Shown: positions 42,936 through 56,374, numbered from the stretch's first letter. The stretch is DNA of 64,000 bases from Heliopora coerulea (GCA_030142905.1 JASJOG010000002.1:3878501-3942500), one strand, 5' to 3'. Program-made: numbers and translations. Notes: generated by a model not told the origin, from the sequence alone.

Positions 42936-44716
42936 ATATCATATATATTTATATATGTTTATATATCACTGCAAAAAAACTTTACTGATCTTTTATCTGG
43001 CCTTTCATGGGCAAGGTAATTGCCTGGATAAGGCAATTTGTTTGAATATTGACCACTAAATATATTGAGTAGTCTGCTATCTGAAGTTACATGTATTGAC
43101 CCTCCCTCATAACCTTCAAAATGATCGTGGGAGTCAACATTCTGCCAGTAATTCCTGCTGGAATATCTACTTTATCAATTTGAGATTTATCAGGTTCATT
43201 ACCATTGGCAAAATCTTTGATAACTTTCTACAGCAGTTCCATCATGTAAACAATCCTTTCCCTGACATCCTTTGACTTTTAAACATCCACAAAAATTACC
43301 TTGCTCTCATAATGTTCAATACATTGTTCACAGTAGAGATTACTGTAGTTAGCTAAACATACACTGGTAGCTACTTGGAAAATCTTACATGGTTGAATTC
43401 TTATTTAAAATATTCTAACTAATGTTTTCAAGTAAAACACACCTACTAAAAGAACTTAGCATTCCATGCAAGTCCTTTGCCATCACAACAAAGATCTTAA
43501 AATTGCAATTAAATACCTTGAACAGTGCTACACTAGTACAGTTAATACTAAGCAAGCAACATTCCTAGCTTGTTCCCCCACCAGAAATCCTGTAAATTGC
43601 ATTTGACACAAATATGGCCAGTTGTCACATGACATTGGTAATTTTCCTGCTAACAATACATTGTACGTAAAATAATGAACTGTTTTGTCTATTGATACAA
43701 TTTCAGAGATATTCGTTAGCAACTACAAAACCATAATTGTACAGAACCTTTAATAAAATTATACAAATATTTGCCATGAAATAAGATGTTCTTCAAGGTA
43801 GACCAATTCCAAATACAAATGGCTTTCTCACATATCGCGGGACCTGGCTTTTTCTTCAACGTCGTTTGACAGCTTAAAACCAATGGTACAAACAGGTACG
43901 TTGTAATATATCATAAGCCATGACTTCTCTAGTCCTTTCGCCTCGTTCAACATTTTTTAATGTTGATAAGTAAAATACGTACAAAAAATGAGATCAACAT
44001 AGTATTCCAGAATGGTCGACGTACACTATCAAAAAAGTCGTGACATCCTATTGTTGCTCGATACAGTTGTAATGTGACACCCTATTTATTTGTTCGCGCA
44101 GCATGTCAGTTCACATTAGCACACAGGTTCATAGTTTAAACTGTAGTGTTTAGCGTTTGATTTGAACTGATAAAATTTTGCTAAGATTGTACTCAAGTTT
44201 TGCTCAGACTGTGCTCAGATTTGGTCCAGATTTTGCTATGAGTGTACAATATACACGGGAAAGTGTCTCATCGATTAGTTGATCAACGAAACCTCGGCTC
44301 TTGTGAGAATAACAAACTCGCAATGCATGCAGCACAACTGGTGGCTCGTAAACTCACACAGTTCTAAGATCTGAAAGAGAAACAAAAGGAATAATCGTAA
44401 TTTTAGCCGAAAATAGAGTGATCTGAATTCTTGCCGTCTTGTACGTTCGAGCGAGCGTTGAGCACAAAAATAATACTGAAAGGTGATTTTCCCTTTACTA
44501 AAGCCCGTGAAACGTGAATGAAACTGCTTACCTTCAAAATTGATCGCTCGAATCCTATGTATAAGAAGTTTACTTCTTTGCGGAACCATCACTAATCGAC
44601 AATGAACATGAAACGAATAAACAAACTGACTTTTTAAATTCGAAAATGCTCGTGACACGTTTTGGACCATGGCACGAATAAACGGCAAGGACTCCAAGTG
44701 AGCAGTGATGATGGTC
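42936..44716. other. No supported gene
   Basis: The longest frame is 44697-44275 on the minus strand (140 codons, basic and hydrophobic, with no domain that I recognise). Its length without a stop is slightly unusual for this AT-rich DNA, but nothing else supports a gene. The remainder has only short ORFs. Confidence 0.35.
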
Positions 44717-44719
44717 TAA

Positions 44720-44945
44720 GACCCCGGTTCACACGATACCGGTACGAAACTACACCGGTATCAAAATATCACGGTACGAACCTGTAACCTGTTCACACGA
44801 TTACGGTTTCACATTACGGTTTCAAATCGTTACGGTTAACATTACGGTTTCATGCTTTTTTATACCGGTACCGTGTGAACGCAAGGCCTAACCGTAATAA
44901 TTTCGTTACGGTTTCATTTCGTACCGGTATCGAGTGAACGGGGTC
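44720..44945. mobile_element. MITE with PIF/Harbinger-type ends
   Basis: Inverted ends of about 30 bases: GACCCCGGTTCACACGATAC at the left and the complement GACCCCGTTCACTCGATACC at the right, both followed by GGTACGAAA. TAA flanks both ends (44717-44719 and 44946-44948), the 3-base duplication expected for Harbinger elements. The 226-bp interior is made of repeated TTACGGTTTCA and ACCGGTA motifs and has no ORF. Confidence 0.8.
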
Positions 44946-45301
44946 TAAAATTCTCCGACTGTCAAACCGTCCCGCTTTCACAAGAATTGTCCCGCGTCCC
45001 GCACGAACCTTGTTCGGGACGCAGTTAGTCCCGCTTTGGACACAGCTGGTGATTCATAAAAACTACTTTCACGAAAAAGCTATTGAATGCTGTGGCTTGC
45101 AAGACCAAGAGGGCTTGAGCAGGCTCGTACTCAGGCCGTACAAACCGTGTTGTACCGGCAGGGAGGGCGACTGTGTGCCGGAGAGAACCTGCCATGTGAT
45201 TATAGTTAGCAGTTGTCTAGCGCATAGACAGCTAGCGCAGCGCTTCCACTTGGAAGGAAATTTCCTTCCAAAATGATATTTTGGCGTCTTTGGAAGAAGA
45301 T

Positions 45302-45555
45302 TAGTAGAGAGCTTAAGCAAGCGCCGTTTTCGTCAACGTGGACGCCAACCGGAAATAAATCCGAGCCGTTAAAGATGCCGAATGCTGACATCAGCCATTC
45401 TTATTCGAAATCAAGAACGGCAAACTTCATTGACTGCCGTTCTTGATTTCAAACAAGAACGGCTGTCGTCATCATTCGCCATCTTTAACGGCTCTGATTT
45501 ATTTCCGGTTGGCGTCCGCGTTGACGAAAACGTCGCTTGCTTAAGCTCTCTAGTA
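45302..45555. repeat. Fold-back element of about 254 bp inside the hAT 5' region
   Basis: Arms 45302-45425 and 45432-45555 are reverse complements with scattered mismatches, beginning TAGTAGAGAGCTTAAGCAAG and ending GCTTAAGCTCTCTAGTA. ACGCCAACCGGAAATAAATC and GCCGTTCTTGATTTC are among the paired blocks. There is no ORF. It is probably a foldback/MITE insertion that separates the hAT terminus from its transposase. Confidence 0.75.
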
Positions 45556-45631
45556 GGACATATCTGACGTGCAAAAGGGAAATTTTACATTGCTGGAGTG
45601 GAAACACTGGCCTAGCGCACTGTCTAGCGTC

Positions 45632-47752
45632 ATGGCGTCTAAACGTTCTGCCTCAACATCGAAGCAGCCTTCTGCGAGGAAATCAAAGCGAATGTGCTCG
45701 TTTTCTTCTTCGTGGCAATCAGAGGAGTTCGAAATCGTATACAACAGAGAGACTAAGACGTCCCAGGGCAGTGTGCTTTCTGGGAAGGACGGCGATGAGA
45801 AGGCACAATTCAAGCAGTGCAGAACATCCTTCAGCGTTACTCACGGCGGAGCCTACGATGTACGTCGGCATTTCAGAAGTACTGGGCACAACAAAGCAGT
45901 AGAATCCACCAAGAAGACGACTAGGTTGGAAGCGTTTGGATTCGGTGAAAGCCAAGTAGCAAAAGCAGCAAGGGATAAACAAGAAGGATAGAAAATGCAG
46001 GTACTCGGTGCCGAAGCTCAATTTGTGCAGTTTGTTGCCGAGTACAATATGTCCTTTCGTACTGGAGACCATTTCACTAAGCTGGTGAAGTCCATGTTTC
46101 CTGATTCAGATATTGCCAAGCAGTTCCAGTGCTCAAGGACCAAGACAATGGTCTTGGTAAGAAAGGGAAACAGCAGGTTCTGTCAAGATGAGCTGCTATC
46201 TACCCTCACTGGCAATCACTCAATCTTTAGTCCCGTTTCCTATAGCCTGTTAATTGATGAATCCAACGATAGAGGTGTTGAAGCAAAAGATTTGGTTATT
46301 CTTGTCAGGTTTTTTGATCATCGTGTGATGAGGGCTGTAACTAGATTCGTAGCCCTGCCAACCGCCAATGACGGCACTGCTGCGGCAATATTTGCTAAGC
46401 TTGATGATTGCCTAAAAGAGAGTGGTCTCACTTATGCTAACCTGGTAGCCTTCAACAGTGACACTTGAAACACCATGAAGGGGCAGAGAAATGGAGTTGT
46501 GAAGTACCTAAAGGAAAAACAACCCAGTCTGGTTGATTTTGGTTGCATCTGTCATCTGGAAAACCTAGCACTCAAGGCAGCTGTGAAGACCCTGCCTACG
46601 AACATAGATGCATTCTTAGTAGATCTTAACACCCACTTTTATCTGAGTGTGAAACGCAAAGAGGAATTCAAGTCATTTTGTGACTTCGTCAACATCAACT
46701 ACAAAGCCATTTTGAGCCATGTGGAAACGAGATGGCTGAGTCTCTTGCGTGTCATAAGCAGAGTCTTAGAACTGTAGCCTGCACTTGTGTCATATTTCCA
46801 CAGTCATAATGATGCAGAGAAACCAGGCCGAGTGAGAACCATGAAGAATCAGCTGTGTGATGAGACAAAGCTATATCTACTCTTTCTCAATTTCCTCCTG
46901 CCAACCATCAATGCGTTCAATGTTGCTTTTCAAGCCACAACTCATACCACCATTCACCGACTGCACCCAGAAATCAATAAGCTTACAAAGCGTATTCTTC
47001 GTTGCTTTGTGAAGGTGGAACGCATTTGCACATCAGATATCACAGCAACATTGTGCAATGATCGTAACAATCAGGTTGAAGATGCTGAGCTTGAAATCGG
47101 ACAAGATGTTCGCGTACTAGCCGTGGCAATGGAAGAGGATGGGCAACACAGTGAGGTTCAGGTCTTTCTTGAGCATGTCCGTCTTTTTTATGAAGCATTC
47201 ATCTGCAAACTTCTGAAGAGGTTTCCTTTTAACTCCACACTGCTCTCTGACCTGAGAGTGCTAAATCCCGAGGAGAGAACGACCCTCAATGATTTTCCAA
47301 ACATCATAGTTCGTCTTGCCCAGCACTTTCCACAATTAGAGTTAGGTGACAAGTTGGATGCTCTAAGAACTGAGGCACTTGACTTTCAGATGGCCAGTTT
47401 GCCAACATCTGCTACTGGTATGGATGTTGATGAGTTCTGGGCTTCAGTTCACGAGAGTCGCACTGTTGATACCAACCAGCCTGTCTACAGCACCCTTCTT
47501 GTGCTCATACGCGCACTTCTGGCATTGCCAGCCAGCAACGCTGACAGTGAAAGGTGTTTCTCTATGGTCCGAAAAATTGATTCGGAAGACAAAAGTCATC
47601 TTGAACGCACCACTGTGGCTTCTTTACTGGCGTTGAAGCTGAATGTAGATGAAGACTGTTTTAGCTTTAAACCACCAAAGGCCTTGCTTGAAATAAACAA
47701 ATCAGCAGTCAGGCCATACAACGAAGTGCATGGTTCATACAGCAATGCTTGA
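45632..47752 (+). pseudogene. hAT transposase with three in-frame stop codons
   Basis: One reading frame of 707 codons from ATG 45632 to TGA 47752, broken only by TAG 45989-45991, TGA 46466-46468 and TAG 46775-46777; no frameshift was found. An N-terminal BED-like finger reads FKQC...THGGAYDVRRHFRSTGH, where the first Cys of the usual C-x2-C is Phe. The catalytic region contains SYSLLIDESNDRGVEAKDL and, after the TGA, GCICHLENLALKAAVK and VETRWLSL. The C-terminal dimerisation region is LLVLIRALLALPASNADSER followed by CFSMVRKI. It resembles the KIAA1586/ZMYM6-EPM2AIP1-type hAT group. The TGA falls at the position of the Cys in the usual NSDTCN motif. A relic, unless stops are read through. 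Confidence 0.88.
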
Positions 47753-47900
47753 ATCAGTTAAATTTTATGACATTATAATAAATTTATTTGTTTTTTGTGC
47801 AAGACATTTTGCATGCCACTTCACACAAAATGACATTGGTTGAGTTTTGAAAAGGTGTCCCACTTTGACATGCTGAGCAGGTTGGACAGTCTGAATTCTC

Positions 47901-48345
47901 AATCAATCAATCAAGCAAGATACACGCTGGCTATATGACTACCGCGACCTTTAAGGTCAGCGGTAGCGACCAAAAATTGGCGTTTACAAATATTTAATTA
48001 AACTACACTATAAAATGCAATTGTGAAATTTTTCATCTCAATCCAAAAGGTAGTTAAAAAGCGTTTGCTTAAAAATATTTAGAGGTAATTTCCCTAAGGT
48101 GCACAGGTAACGAGTTCCAATCCTTCGCTCCTGCATACCTCAAAGTAGTTCGACCCATTTTACTGTTTACTTTTGGGAGATGTATCCTTGTTTTACCACG
48201 GAGTTCTATGCTTTGCATAGCGCTCCGTAGTCTAAAAACACTTCTCAATTGCTGAGGATACTTCACATTATTTAATATTTTAAAAATTAAAACAAATCTA
48301 AAAGACCGTCTCCCATTAAACAAAGAAAAGTTTTAAATCACTGCT
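47901..48345 (-). pseudogene. LINE C-terminus and 3' end with TTGA tail
   Basis: The minus frame 48323-48069 reads YPQQLRSVFRLRSAMQSIEL and later AGAKDWNSLPVHLREI, the standard end of a LINE reverse transcriptase ORF. The 3' end contains a hairpin with CGCTACCGCTGACCTTAAAG pairing to CGCGGTAG, and finishes in a short (TTGA)n at 47901-47920, which directly abuts the target duplication of the hAT element. Confidence 0.7.
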
Positions 48346-49838
48346 CATTTCTTGAGTACATTTCTTTCTTCATTCGTGCAATATAATCCTCATAGATCGG
48401 TTTTGGACTGTTTTCAACACGTTTAGTTAACGTAGTGCCACACATGCACGTTCATTTAAATCAATATGTATCCATTTATCCACCTATATTTTGCATGTAT
48501 TATGCACTATGGTTATAATCATGAATGTTGTTGCTGTCATTATTATCGTCATTTTATTATTGTCAATGTTCAAAATACCATGATCACCAATTGTTATATA
48601 TAGTTGTTATAGTTGTTATCGCCATTACAAAATTAGGAATGGCATTTCATTCTTGCTATTTCACTGACAAGTCTAATCTAGTGGTTATACTGAACTTTTG
48701 TATTCACGAACAAATTACGTACACTTACTTTTACCTTATGGAGAACTCGATAAACGCATCGGAGATTTCTGTGAGGGAGAGCATTGGTCGCATGTACTTT
48801 TTTAACCTCCTAAGTGATTATTAAATCATTCATCATACATAATTGGTGTTTTTTGGCTATTCAATGAATTACCCATTATTTCACATATTACGGTAAAAAG
48901 CATTGGTAAGCATCCCTGAGTAAATTTTTGAGAAATATTGATCCAGCGATTGCTTTCTTTACACTCTGAGTAACCTCTTTCACAGTTCTCGCAAATTCAC
49001 TGAATGTTGCACTCAGCAAAAAATGTTCCGAACAAAGGTATTTTAAACTGTTGTACTTAAAATTGTCATATATGAACTTGTTAAATGAATCATTTGACCT
49101 TAAACTTGGTTCCGGGGCTCTAGCTCCTCAAAAACCAAAACAAACGTGTCTCCAACAGTTGTTTGTTAAAAGCCAACTTAGCAATTTTATATAGCCTATA
49201 TTTACAGTCGTTGAAGTGTTCCTGCGATAGAATTTTTTTATGCCAAGTAGAAAGGAAGAATATTTAACTTTTCAAGAACAATATCAGGGTTGTCGTCTTT
49301 CTGCTCATGACATCACTACCAGTTACGATTAATAGACAATGTTAAACCCTAGAACACGAACAGTTTGGGTTTTTTTTGGGTTTTTTTTTTTTTTTTTTTT
49401 TTTTTTTACGCTTACTTTTAAGGGCTTTATTGATAGGTTTGCATTCGCAATGTTAAGGCTCTAAAGTAACTATATGCAGAAGACTGTTGCGGTGAAAAAC
49501 AAAAATGCTGCTAGCAGGCTTTCGTCGCAACGCTTGTAGCCAGTCACATGGGCGCAACTAGTGGGGTGAGTGGTCGGGGAGTTGCAACTCCTACCCTTTC
49601 TGTGTTGAATCTTATATGTGCACTTTTAGTGACAGCTTGCCCCCTCATTTCCCAAAGCCGCGTCGATCTACTTCACTAAAAATGATCAAATTTCCCTTCC
49701 TCGTAAGGTGCCTTGCTGCTATATATACTAAAGTTTAATGACCTCTCTTGCAGTCGGAACTGAATCAACAAGTCAAGTCACATAAAATGCACCAAATAAT
49801 AGATTCCTATTTACATAATATAATATATTACAAGCAAT
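48346..49838. other. No supported gene; poly(T) run at 49369-49408
   Basis: Only short ORFs. The T run has GGG interruptions on its left side. It might be the poly(A) end of a minus-strand insertion, but no element body was recognised beside it. Confidence 0.4.
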
Positions 49839-49839
49839 A

Positions 49840-50265
49840 CCACTAATAGTACTTAAATGTATAAAATGCTCCCGCTGTTTTTGTTTGGCATGTTTTACAG
49901 TTCTTAAATAAATATACTAGTTCAGATTGCCTCCTCAAAACAAGTGGGCAAGTGTTCGTCACCGGTGTTGGTAGTAGACAGTGTAATGGATGATCTTTAC
50001 TTTTCATTTTATTCATGTAGTTTACGGCAATATATATCTCTTCTACAAGCCAGTGTATCCAACTACGCAAGTTGCCTTGCCTCTGTGTAGCTGTCAGCAA
50101 ATAGAAAAATGATCTGCAATGCTCTCCTCTGGACTGACTCAATCTTATCGGATAAATAACTTGGAATCGATTGCCAGACAGGGACTGCATGCTCCAATAC
50201 TGATCTAACAGTGCTGATGTATACCTTTAAGATGTTACCTTGCTCAACACCAGCTCTACAAAATT
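49840..50265 (-). pseudogene. LINE reverse transcriptase C-terminal fragment
   Basis: Read across a frameshift on the minus strand: GVEQGNILKVYISTVRSVLE, HAVPVWQSIPSYLSDKIESV and QRRALQIIF (about 50255-50115) are the conserved thumb and C-terminal region of LINE reverse transcriptases. In another frame follows MNKMKSKDHPLHCLLPTPVT, then RRQSELVYLF. No tail array follows, so the 3' end is not defined. Confidence 0.75.
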
Positions 50266-50701
50266 CCTAGTTGCGCCCCTGAGTCGTGGACGTTACCTCT
50301 ACACGTCGCTAATATTTCCTGTTGGATAGATTATTTGATGGAAGTTCTGTGCAATCCAAGTTATACTCAAGTATTTTCCGGTGAGAATGTCCTTACCTGT
50401 TTTACCGCTGCTGGTTGACGCTGGCATGCTGCAAATAGAAACTTTAAAATATCTTTCTAATCATTCCAAGATTTTCATGGCACATGCATGCTATACGACA
50501 GTGCATGCCTCTTTGAAGTATGCTCACTGATTAGACTTGCGTTGGAAACTCAAAAGCTTTTAAGTTTTCGAAAACTCACATTTATATACCATTGCGCAAA
50601 TTTTTTTACAGAGCTAAAACTTGGAAAACTTGTTTTTTGAGCCTATTGCTATTCTGTTTTCCTTATTTGTCAATTATATCAATTATATCAAGATAATGTA
50701 T

Positions 50702-50718
50702 TATATATATATATATAT

Positions 50719-50789
<71 letters not shown>
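50702..50789. repeat. (TA)n plus (GATA)n microsatellite
   Basis: About 20 bases of TA followed by about 17 uninterrupted GATA units. Confidence 0.95.
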
Positions 50790-50790
<1 letters not shown>

Positions 50791-53700
50791 GTATGCATTC
50801 CGGAAATACAGAATAAGACTTATGACCAACTAAGCAGCAGTAAGTCCATATAAAAAGAACTTTAATAATTCGCCCTCGTAAAAATCTCCTTAAAACTTTC
50901 GTCGTCTGGAGATTAGCAATTGCATTTTAGGCGTATGCTTCTGGATTCCCATTGGCGTCGATAATTATGCACCAAAAACCACAAAAAGCTCTGTCTAACT
51001 CCAAACAATCTTCCACTAAGTATTTTCCCATTCACTCAGCCCAATGGAAAAACAATTATGACTTTAGTGACCAGACAACTTTATTGACATTTTTTATGTT
51101 ATTTAGCAACTTAAGTAGTAAACACGGAGTAGGTTGTGACGTAGAACTTTCTGAAAATTTTAGATGTAGCGGAGACTTTTAGACACATCCCATCTTATTT
51201 AAAATTGACTTTAAAAAGTCTCAGCTTTACGTCGTTCCATAGACCTTAGTTAGGACGACAAAAACTGTCAGCAGATGACCCACATACGCCGAGCGGAACC
51301 TTCTTAATCACCCTGGAGCGCCTGCCCAGACATTTGCAAATGGATACATAAATGGCATTCAATATATAGTACGTAAGAGTATTTAAAATGTTCCAGGACT
51401 TTTTATTGAGGAGATTAATAGTTTTCATTCAGTTTCGTCTCCATACAAAGTTTTTAGTAAAAGTTCCATCACTTGAAACCAAATATTTGCCAAGCGACAG
51501 CTGTCTCACGGTTATTCTTTGTTTTAGAAAAATCCTCAAATAGATCTCTTTCTCTGCATACTTAGTTCAGAGTACCACGGACTTTATTTGAAAGGTTGTT
51601 TGTCAATCTTTTGGCTGTTCAATCGTCATTCAATGCTTTCAACGCAGCAATCTATCTTATATCATTGTTTGTATTACTTATACATTACCAAGAAAGCTTC
51701 TTTTGATATTGTGCATGGTTTTTGCCTTTGGTGCTCATGTAGAAAACTGAAATGATGTGATTACCCTCGCTCATACTTTGTTGATCACTATAGAAACATC
51801 AATTAGAAAACATTTTGAACTTCATTTACAAAAGATAATCCACACATCTTGTATTTGCGTGATTGATATAAATTGTGTGGTTTAACGTGTATGGTTATCA
51901 ACTGCGACTGCATAGTCTTGCTATCAATTTCATGAACATCATGCCGAACGTTTCCGTTCGAAAATAACAACAACAACAATAATAATTAAGAGTGGTCAAC
52001 TTTTTATCTATTTGTGAAATGATGCAAAAGACCACTTCAATTTAGTCACATTTCAGTATAATTTTCAAAAGACCAAACTAATATTGAACCAAATTACATG
52101 TAGAATACGTTCCAGAAAATTCTATATAAGTGTACAACCGTCTATAGTAAAACTGTCCATTCAATCATAACAAGAATTTGGGGCAAATTCTCGACTCTTC
52201 ATATGGCGTTAATTTGAGATGATTTTGGTTAAATACTTTTATATCTAACCATTTCCTAGGGTAATTGAAAAGGAATACTTATTGAAGGAATACTTATTGT
52301 TTTTTGATATTTTATTTATCACAATATAGCAACAATAGTTATAACAACAATTTATAACACATTCTAAAGCTCTGTTGAAAATCGTAATGTTACAGTAAGT
52401 AAGAAGTACCTCTGCTGCTAAATGAACATCAAAGAGAAATTGCCTTGTCAAAGTTTTTTTGCCGGAACAGACGTTCCTCTCGAACATGCATTTCTGCTGC
52501 GTAATTGATCATGAGCAACAACATCAGCAATCCACGAATTCCATCTCCAAAGAGTGAATTTTGATAGGTGGCATTTTGTCTCTCACGTGGTCCAGCAATT
52601 TGTACTATATGTGAATTTATAGAGGTCTACGAACACTTTTTACTGCCTAGCCACTTCGGCAAAGCACATGCTTTTGTGCTGCTAATCTTCAGTAAAGCCA
52701 TTGACCCTTTTCGGTCCGAACCCGACTTTTTAATTATAAATTTGGCTAACGCCATACGATCAAGGGGAGACGTCGTAAGTTCATTTTACAATGTACTTAT
52801 TGTCTTATATATGACAAGCTGTGACAATTGTAAAAATGAAATAACTAACATGCGCTTTTCTTAAAGTAAGACCCCTAAAATAGAGGACTACGTCAGCTTT
52901 TACTGACGAATTATTCCTACGTAGTACAAGCTAGTGCAATTCTGTTCCTGTTAATCTTTAATTAAGTCATTGCAAGCAGATTTACGCTGTATTGACTGCA
53001 TGTCTTACGTGACAAAAGTTACGAATATTGTACAAGTAAAACAGCAAACATACATCTTCCATAAAATAAAGTTCCGTTTACAGTACACTGCACCGAACGA
53101 ATTTTTATTCGAATTCGTCCGGATGGTACCATTTTCAAGGTACCGTTGAAATATCGTTTAGCTCCTTTTTCGTACGGTAGCGTTTCTGGGACAAGTTAGG
53201 CATTTACCATTCCTGGAGTGAGTTGGTATTTACAGGGTACAAAACAAATTTTTATTTGGAACAACTCGAGACAAGTACGCCTTTTTTGTACACGAAAATT
53301 TGTATTATTTGTCATAATCAAAAACTAATTCGGATAAGTATGTCTTGTTTAAACCAGAAACCTGTACCTGTGTATGTTTGCCCGGATGAAACTTTGTAAA
53401 GTGACGTTCAATCGGACTAAAAAAACAGAATCAAGCATAGTTTGGAAACATACAAACAACAAAGTAGTTCTTGATCCTCGGCAAATAATCTTACATGAAA
53501 ATTAATGTATTACCAAACATTGATTTATAATTTGCGTTAGCTTTTTTTTTCACATTCCTATATCATAAGTCCCCTGCTAATTACGAATTGTTGTTGTACA
53601 ATTTTAGAGTCTTCTTGCGGCCGTGAAAAGACGTGATAACCTTAGTATTGTCCGTTTGAGTTAGCGTAGGAATTAAAGTTATAATTAGACTTGGAGTCGC

Positions 53701-56368
53701 AACTAGAGCCCAATAAAACAAAATTTGAATGGTATATTTCTGCAATAAGTTCTTGAAATACCAGACTCTTCAGACGTGGATTTTCCATGAATATGCAAAA
53801 TCCGGTTTGATCACAAAGACTTAAATTGACTTTCAAAAATATACTTATATCTTTAAATTTTTTAGGAATGACGCCATAAGACATGCTCGGGGAAAGCGTT
53901 CTGTGGTTTAGATCAACAAAGCCAAGCATATTATTTTGAAGAAGACCATCCCCTCAGCGGATAAAGTACAAGTCGCACGACACATTTATTTTTTTTTTCT
54001 CTTTTTTTGTACGTTTCACTTAACTTTGTTAATAGTTATCTCTGCTTTGCTACAAATTTTTCCCTATTAAAAGTGAAATTACTAGAGTAACTTAGACTGG
54101 TCGCTCCTAGGATGCCAGAATTCAAATCAAAGCCGGTAAACGAAAAGGAATTGTCAATTCATTTGCTAGGCCCCGTCATTGTAGTGCCATGGCAATCAAG
54201 CAAAATCTCGCTTTAAATTGTTGGTATCTTTTTGCACAAAGCATATTGCCAATATTTTATGGGAAAACGTAGCTCTCCTATTTATTAATTTTTGTCAATT
54301 ATTGTTTTTCGAACGGCTCTTTAAAGCCGACAATCGTTTCGATGTTAGTCGGATGGTTAGATCCATTTCGATTGAAGGAAAGCATATTAATCGTAAAAGG
54401 TAAACTTCAATGTCATTCCATTTTGTTAGTCAGGAAGCTGTCTGATGGGGTGATACCAATTTATTCCATTAGAAATACTTTGGGGATAGCAAAATCTCTT
54501 TGGAAAAGTGTGGATAGAAAGATTTACTCATTTATTTATTTATTTATTTATTTGTTTGTAAGTTTATTTATTTATTTATGTGTTTATTTGTTTGTTTATT
54601 CATTCATTTATTCATTTTTATTATATCACGTTATACAACGGTGCGAAACAAATCTGGCGAGGTGAGATTAGATTGGCCTCATACTTGCCAAAGGCGAAGA
54701 TCTTATCAGGCCAACTATCAGTGGGCTTCCCACGCTTCGCACGTCTCGACGATTTTCAATAGATGTTTGAAAATTGGATATTGTTACATTGATTGAGACT
54801 TCTTTCTAAAATTCTGTGATGCAATTACAGGCTACAAAAGTATGAACGTGGCCACAGAAACAAACGATGAATAGCAGTGCGTTGCAACTCCACAAGGCCG
54901 TTCCTGCGGACACTTACCTACCGGTGGAGATCTATGAGTAAATAGAAAGAATGCACAAAACAGCCTTAGCTTATAGTTGAAGCATTGTTCGGCCTGCATC
55001 TGACAAAGTTCCTCAACTTCAAGTCCAATTTCCGTTACTCGTGTTTGATGGCTGCAATAATGTTTTGACATTCCTCACACCTGCTCACAGCTTGATACCT
55101 GCCACCCGCAAGTTACTCCTAATCCGTGTATGGCTTTTCAAACTCGACGTAGTGTTCAAACATAAGGTCTTCTGGCCTTAAAAAATTTCCTAACCAAGAA
55201 AACTCCCTGAATTCAGCCCCTGATGCCATGGATTATTCCTTTTTACAGCCTTGATAATATATTTATTTGGGCGAAAGAAATGTAAAACGTGCTTTCAATA
55301 CCTTTGCGAAAAGTAGAATATTCTCCTCATGGCATCGACAATGGGAATACGGACGCAAACAGACAATATTTCTCGCTTACGATAAAAGCTGAGAAAACGA
55401 CGACATTTCTCTGACCAAATATAATGGTCATATTGCATGTTCAATAGTTCTTAAACTGACTGAAAAGCTTAGACAAAGGAAGCAAATGGATCATGACTAG
55501 GTATTTTAATGACATTGGACATTGTCTAGAACCAACAAGTATTTGTAGTGTGGTTGGTGTGGTTCAATACAGGGCCAAATTTGGAATTTTATCCTCATTA
55601 GGTGACCATGTTTGGACATTGAAATTGGCGTGTTCGTTAGTCTAAGAAATTTTACGAAGTAGAGTAAAAGAAATTCGTTACATCGTTAATCTCTGTTTAA
55701 ATTTTATTCTTAAGTCTGGACTGTAGAGGTTAACATGTAATACGGTATCTATAATATAAAAAAATTTTGCATGCGACAGTTACGCATTGCTTGCTTATCG
55801 TCGTATTACAGGAGTCATAATATACTGTCTCCCGACCTGTGGAATCCTACCAGATGGCATTATGACCACGTTCATACTGAAACTTGCTGTCCTGTTAAAA
55901 TTTCATTTAAAATATATTTATATAAATAGTACTTCTGACAGGGATTCTGGCTGTCGAAATTCAATATTAATTTGCTTGTATAATTAACGTAAACCCATCA
56001 TAAAGTGGCGTATGCCTGAGAATTGTTTGTAGATAGATGTGCTATGTTTGTATTCTGGAAACGGTTTCGTGTCGTATGAACATGTTTATGGTTCATTGAT
56101 GCCAGACGGTATTACCACTCATAATTATACTCTTTCCCAGATTTTATACTGAGTTTTTGATTAGATAAAAGTAACCATGCTTCCGAAATAGAGGACCAGA
56201 GGTCACTTAGCCTATATTTAATATAGTCATTTAAGTAATTGCTAATTAAGCCGGACTTGACGACAGTGTTCCGTGGACTTTAAACACTCGCAGGAGGCCA
56301 CGAGTGAACCGTACCTAGATTATATTTAATGCTCTAAAACGCATACTTGCCCTGCCCAATTTTTTAGA
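50790..56368. other. No supported gene; TTTA/TTTG microsatellite at 54527-54620
   Basis: ORFs of 60-107 codons occur on both strands with no recognised domain. The ORF at 54342-54665 is partly the translated microsatellite. The end of this stretch is the downstream flank of the PRSS23-like gene. Confidence 0.4.
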
Positions 56369-56374
56369 TTTATT
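56369..56374 (-). terminator. Poly(A) signal of the PRSS23-like gene
   Basis: AATAAA on the minus strand, about 62 bases after the stop codon. No other copy of the hexamer lies nearer to the stop. Confidence 0.5.

Larger units (their letters stand above)
44956..47893 (+). mobile_element. hAT DNA transposon, nearly complete
   Basis: AATTCTC flanks the block at 44949-44955 and 47894-47900 (7 of the usual 8 bases). The ends are inverted: CGACTGTCAAACC at the left against CAGACTGTCCAACC read from the right on the minus strand, so the left end seems to have lost one A. Inside is a hAT transposase frame (45632-47752) and, before it, a nested fold-back element. It starts 7 bases after the duplication of the neighbouring MITE. 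Confidence 0.75.

Noticed and set aside
42703..42988. Tyr/Ile/Val-rich ORFs over TA and GT arrays
   Set aside because: Microsatellite translation only; the same applies to ORFs at 25.7-26.0, 54.5, 62.4 and 63.0-63.3 kb.
44275..44697. 140-codon minus-strand ORF as a host gene
   Set aside because: No domain, signal or splice support could be seen; kept only as a note in the surrounding stretch.
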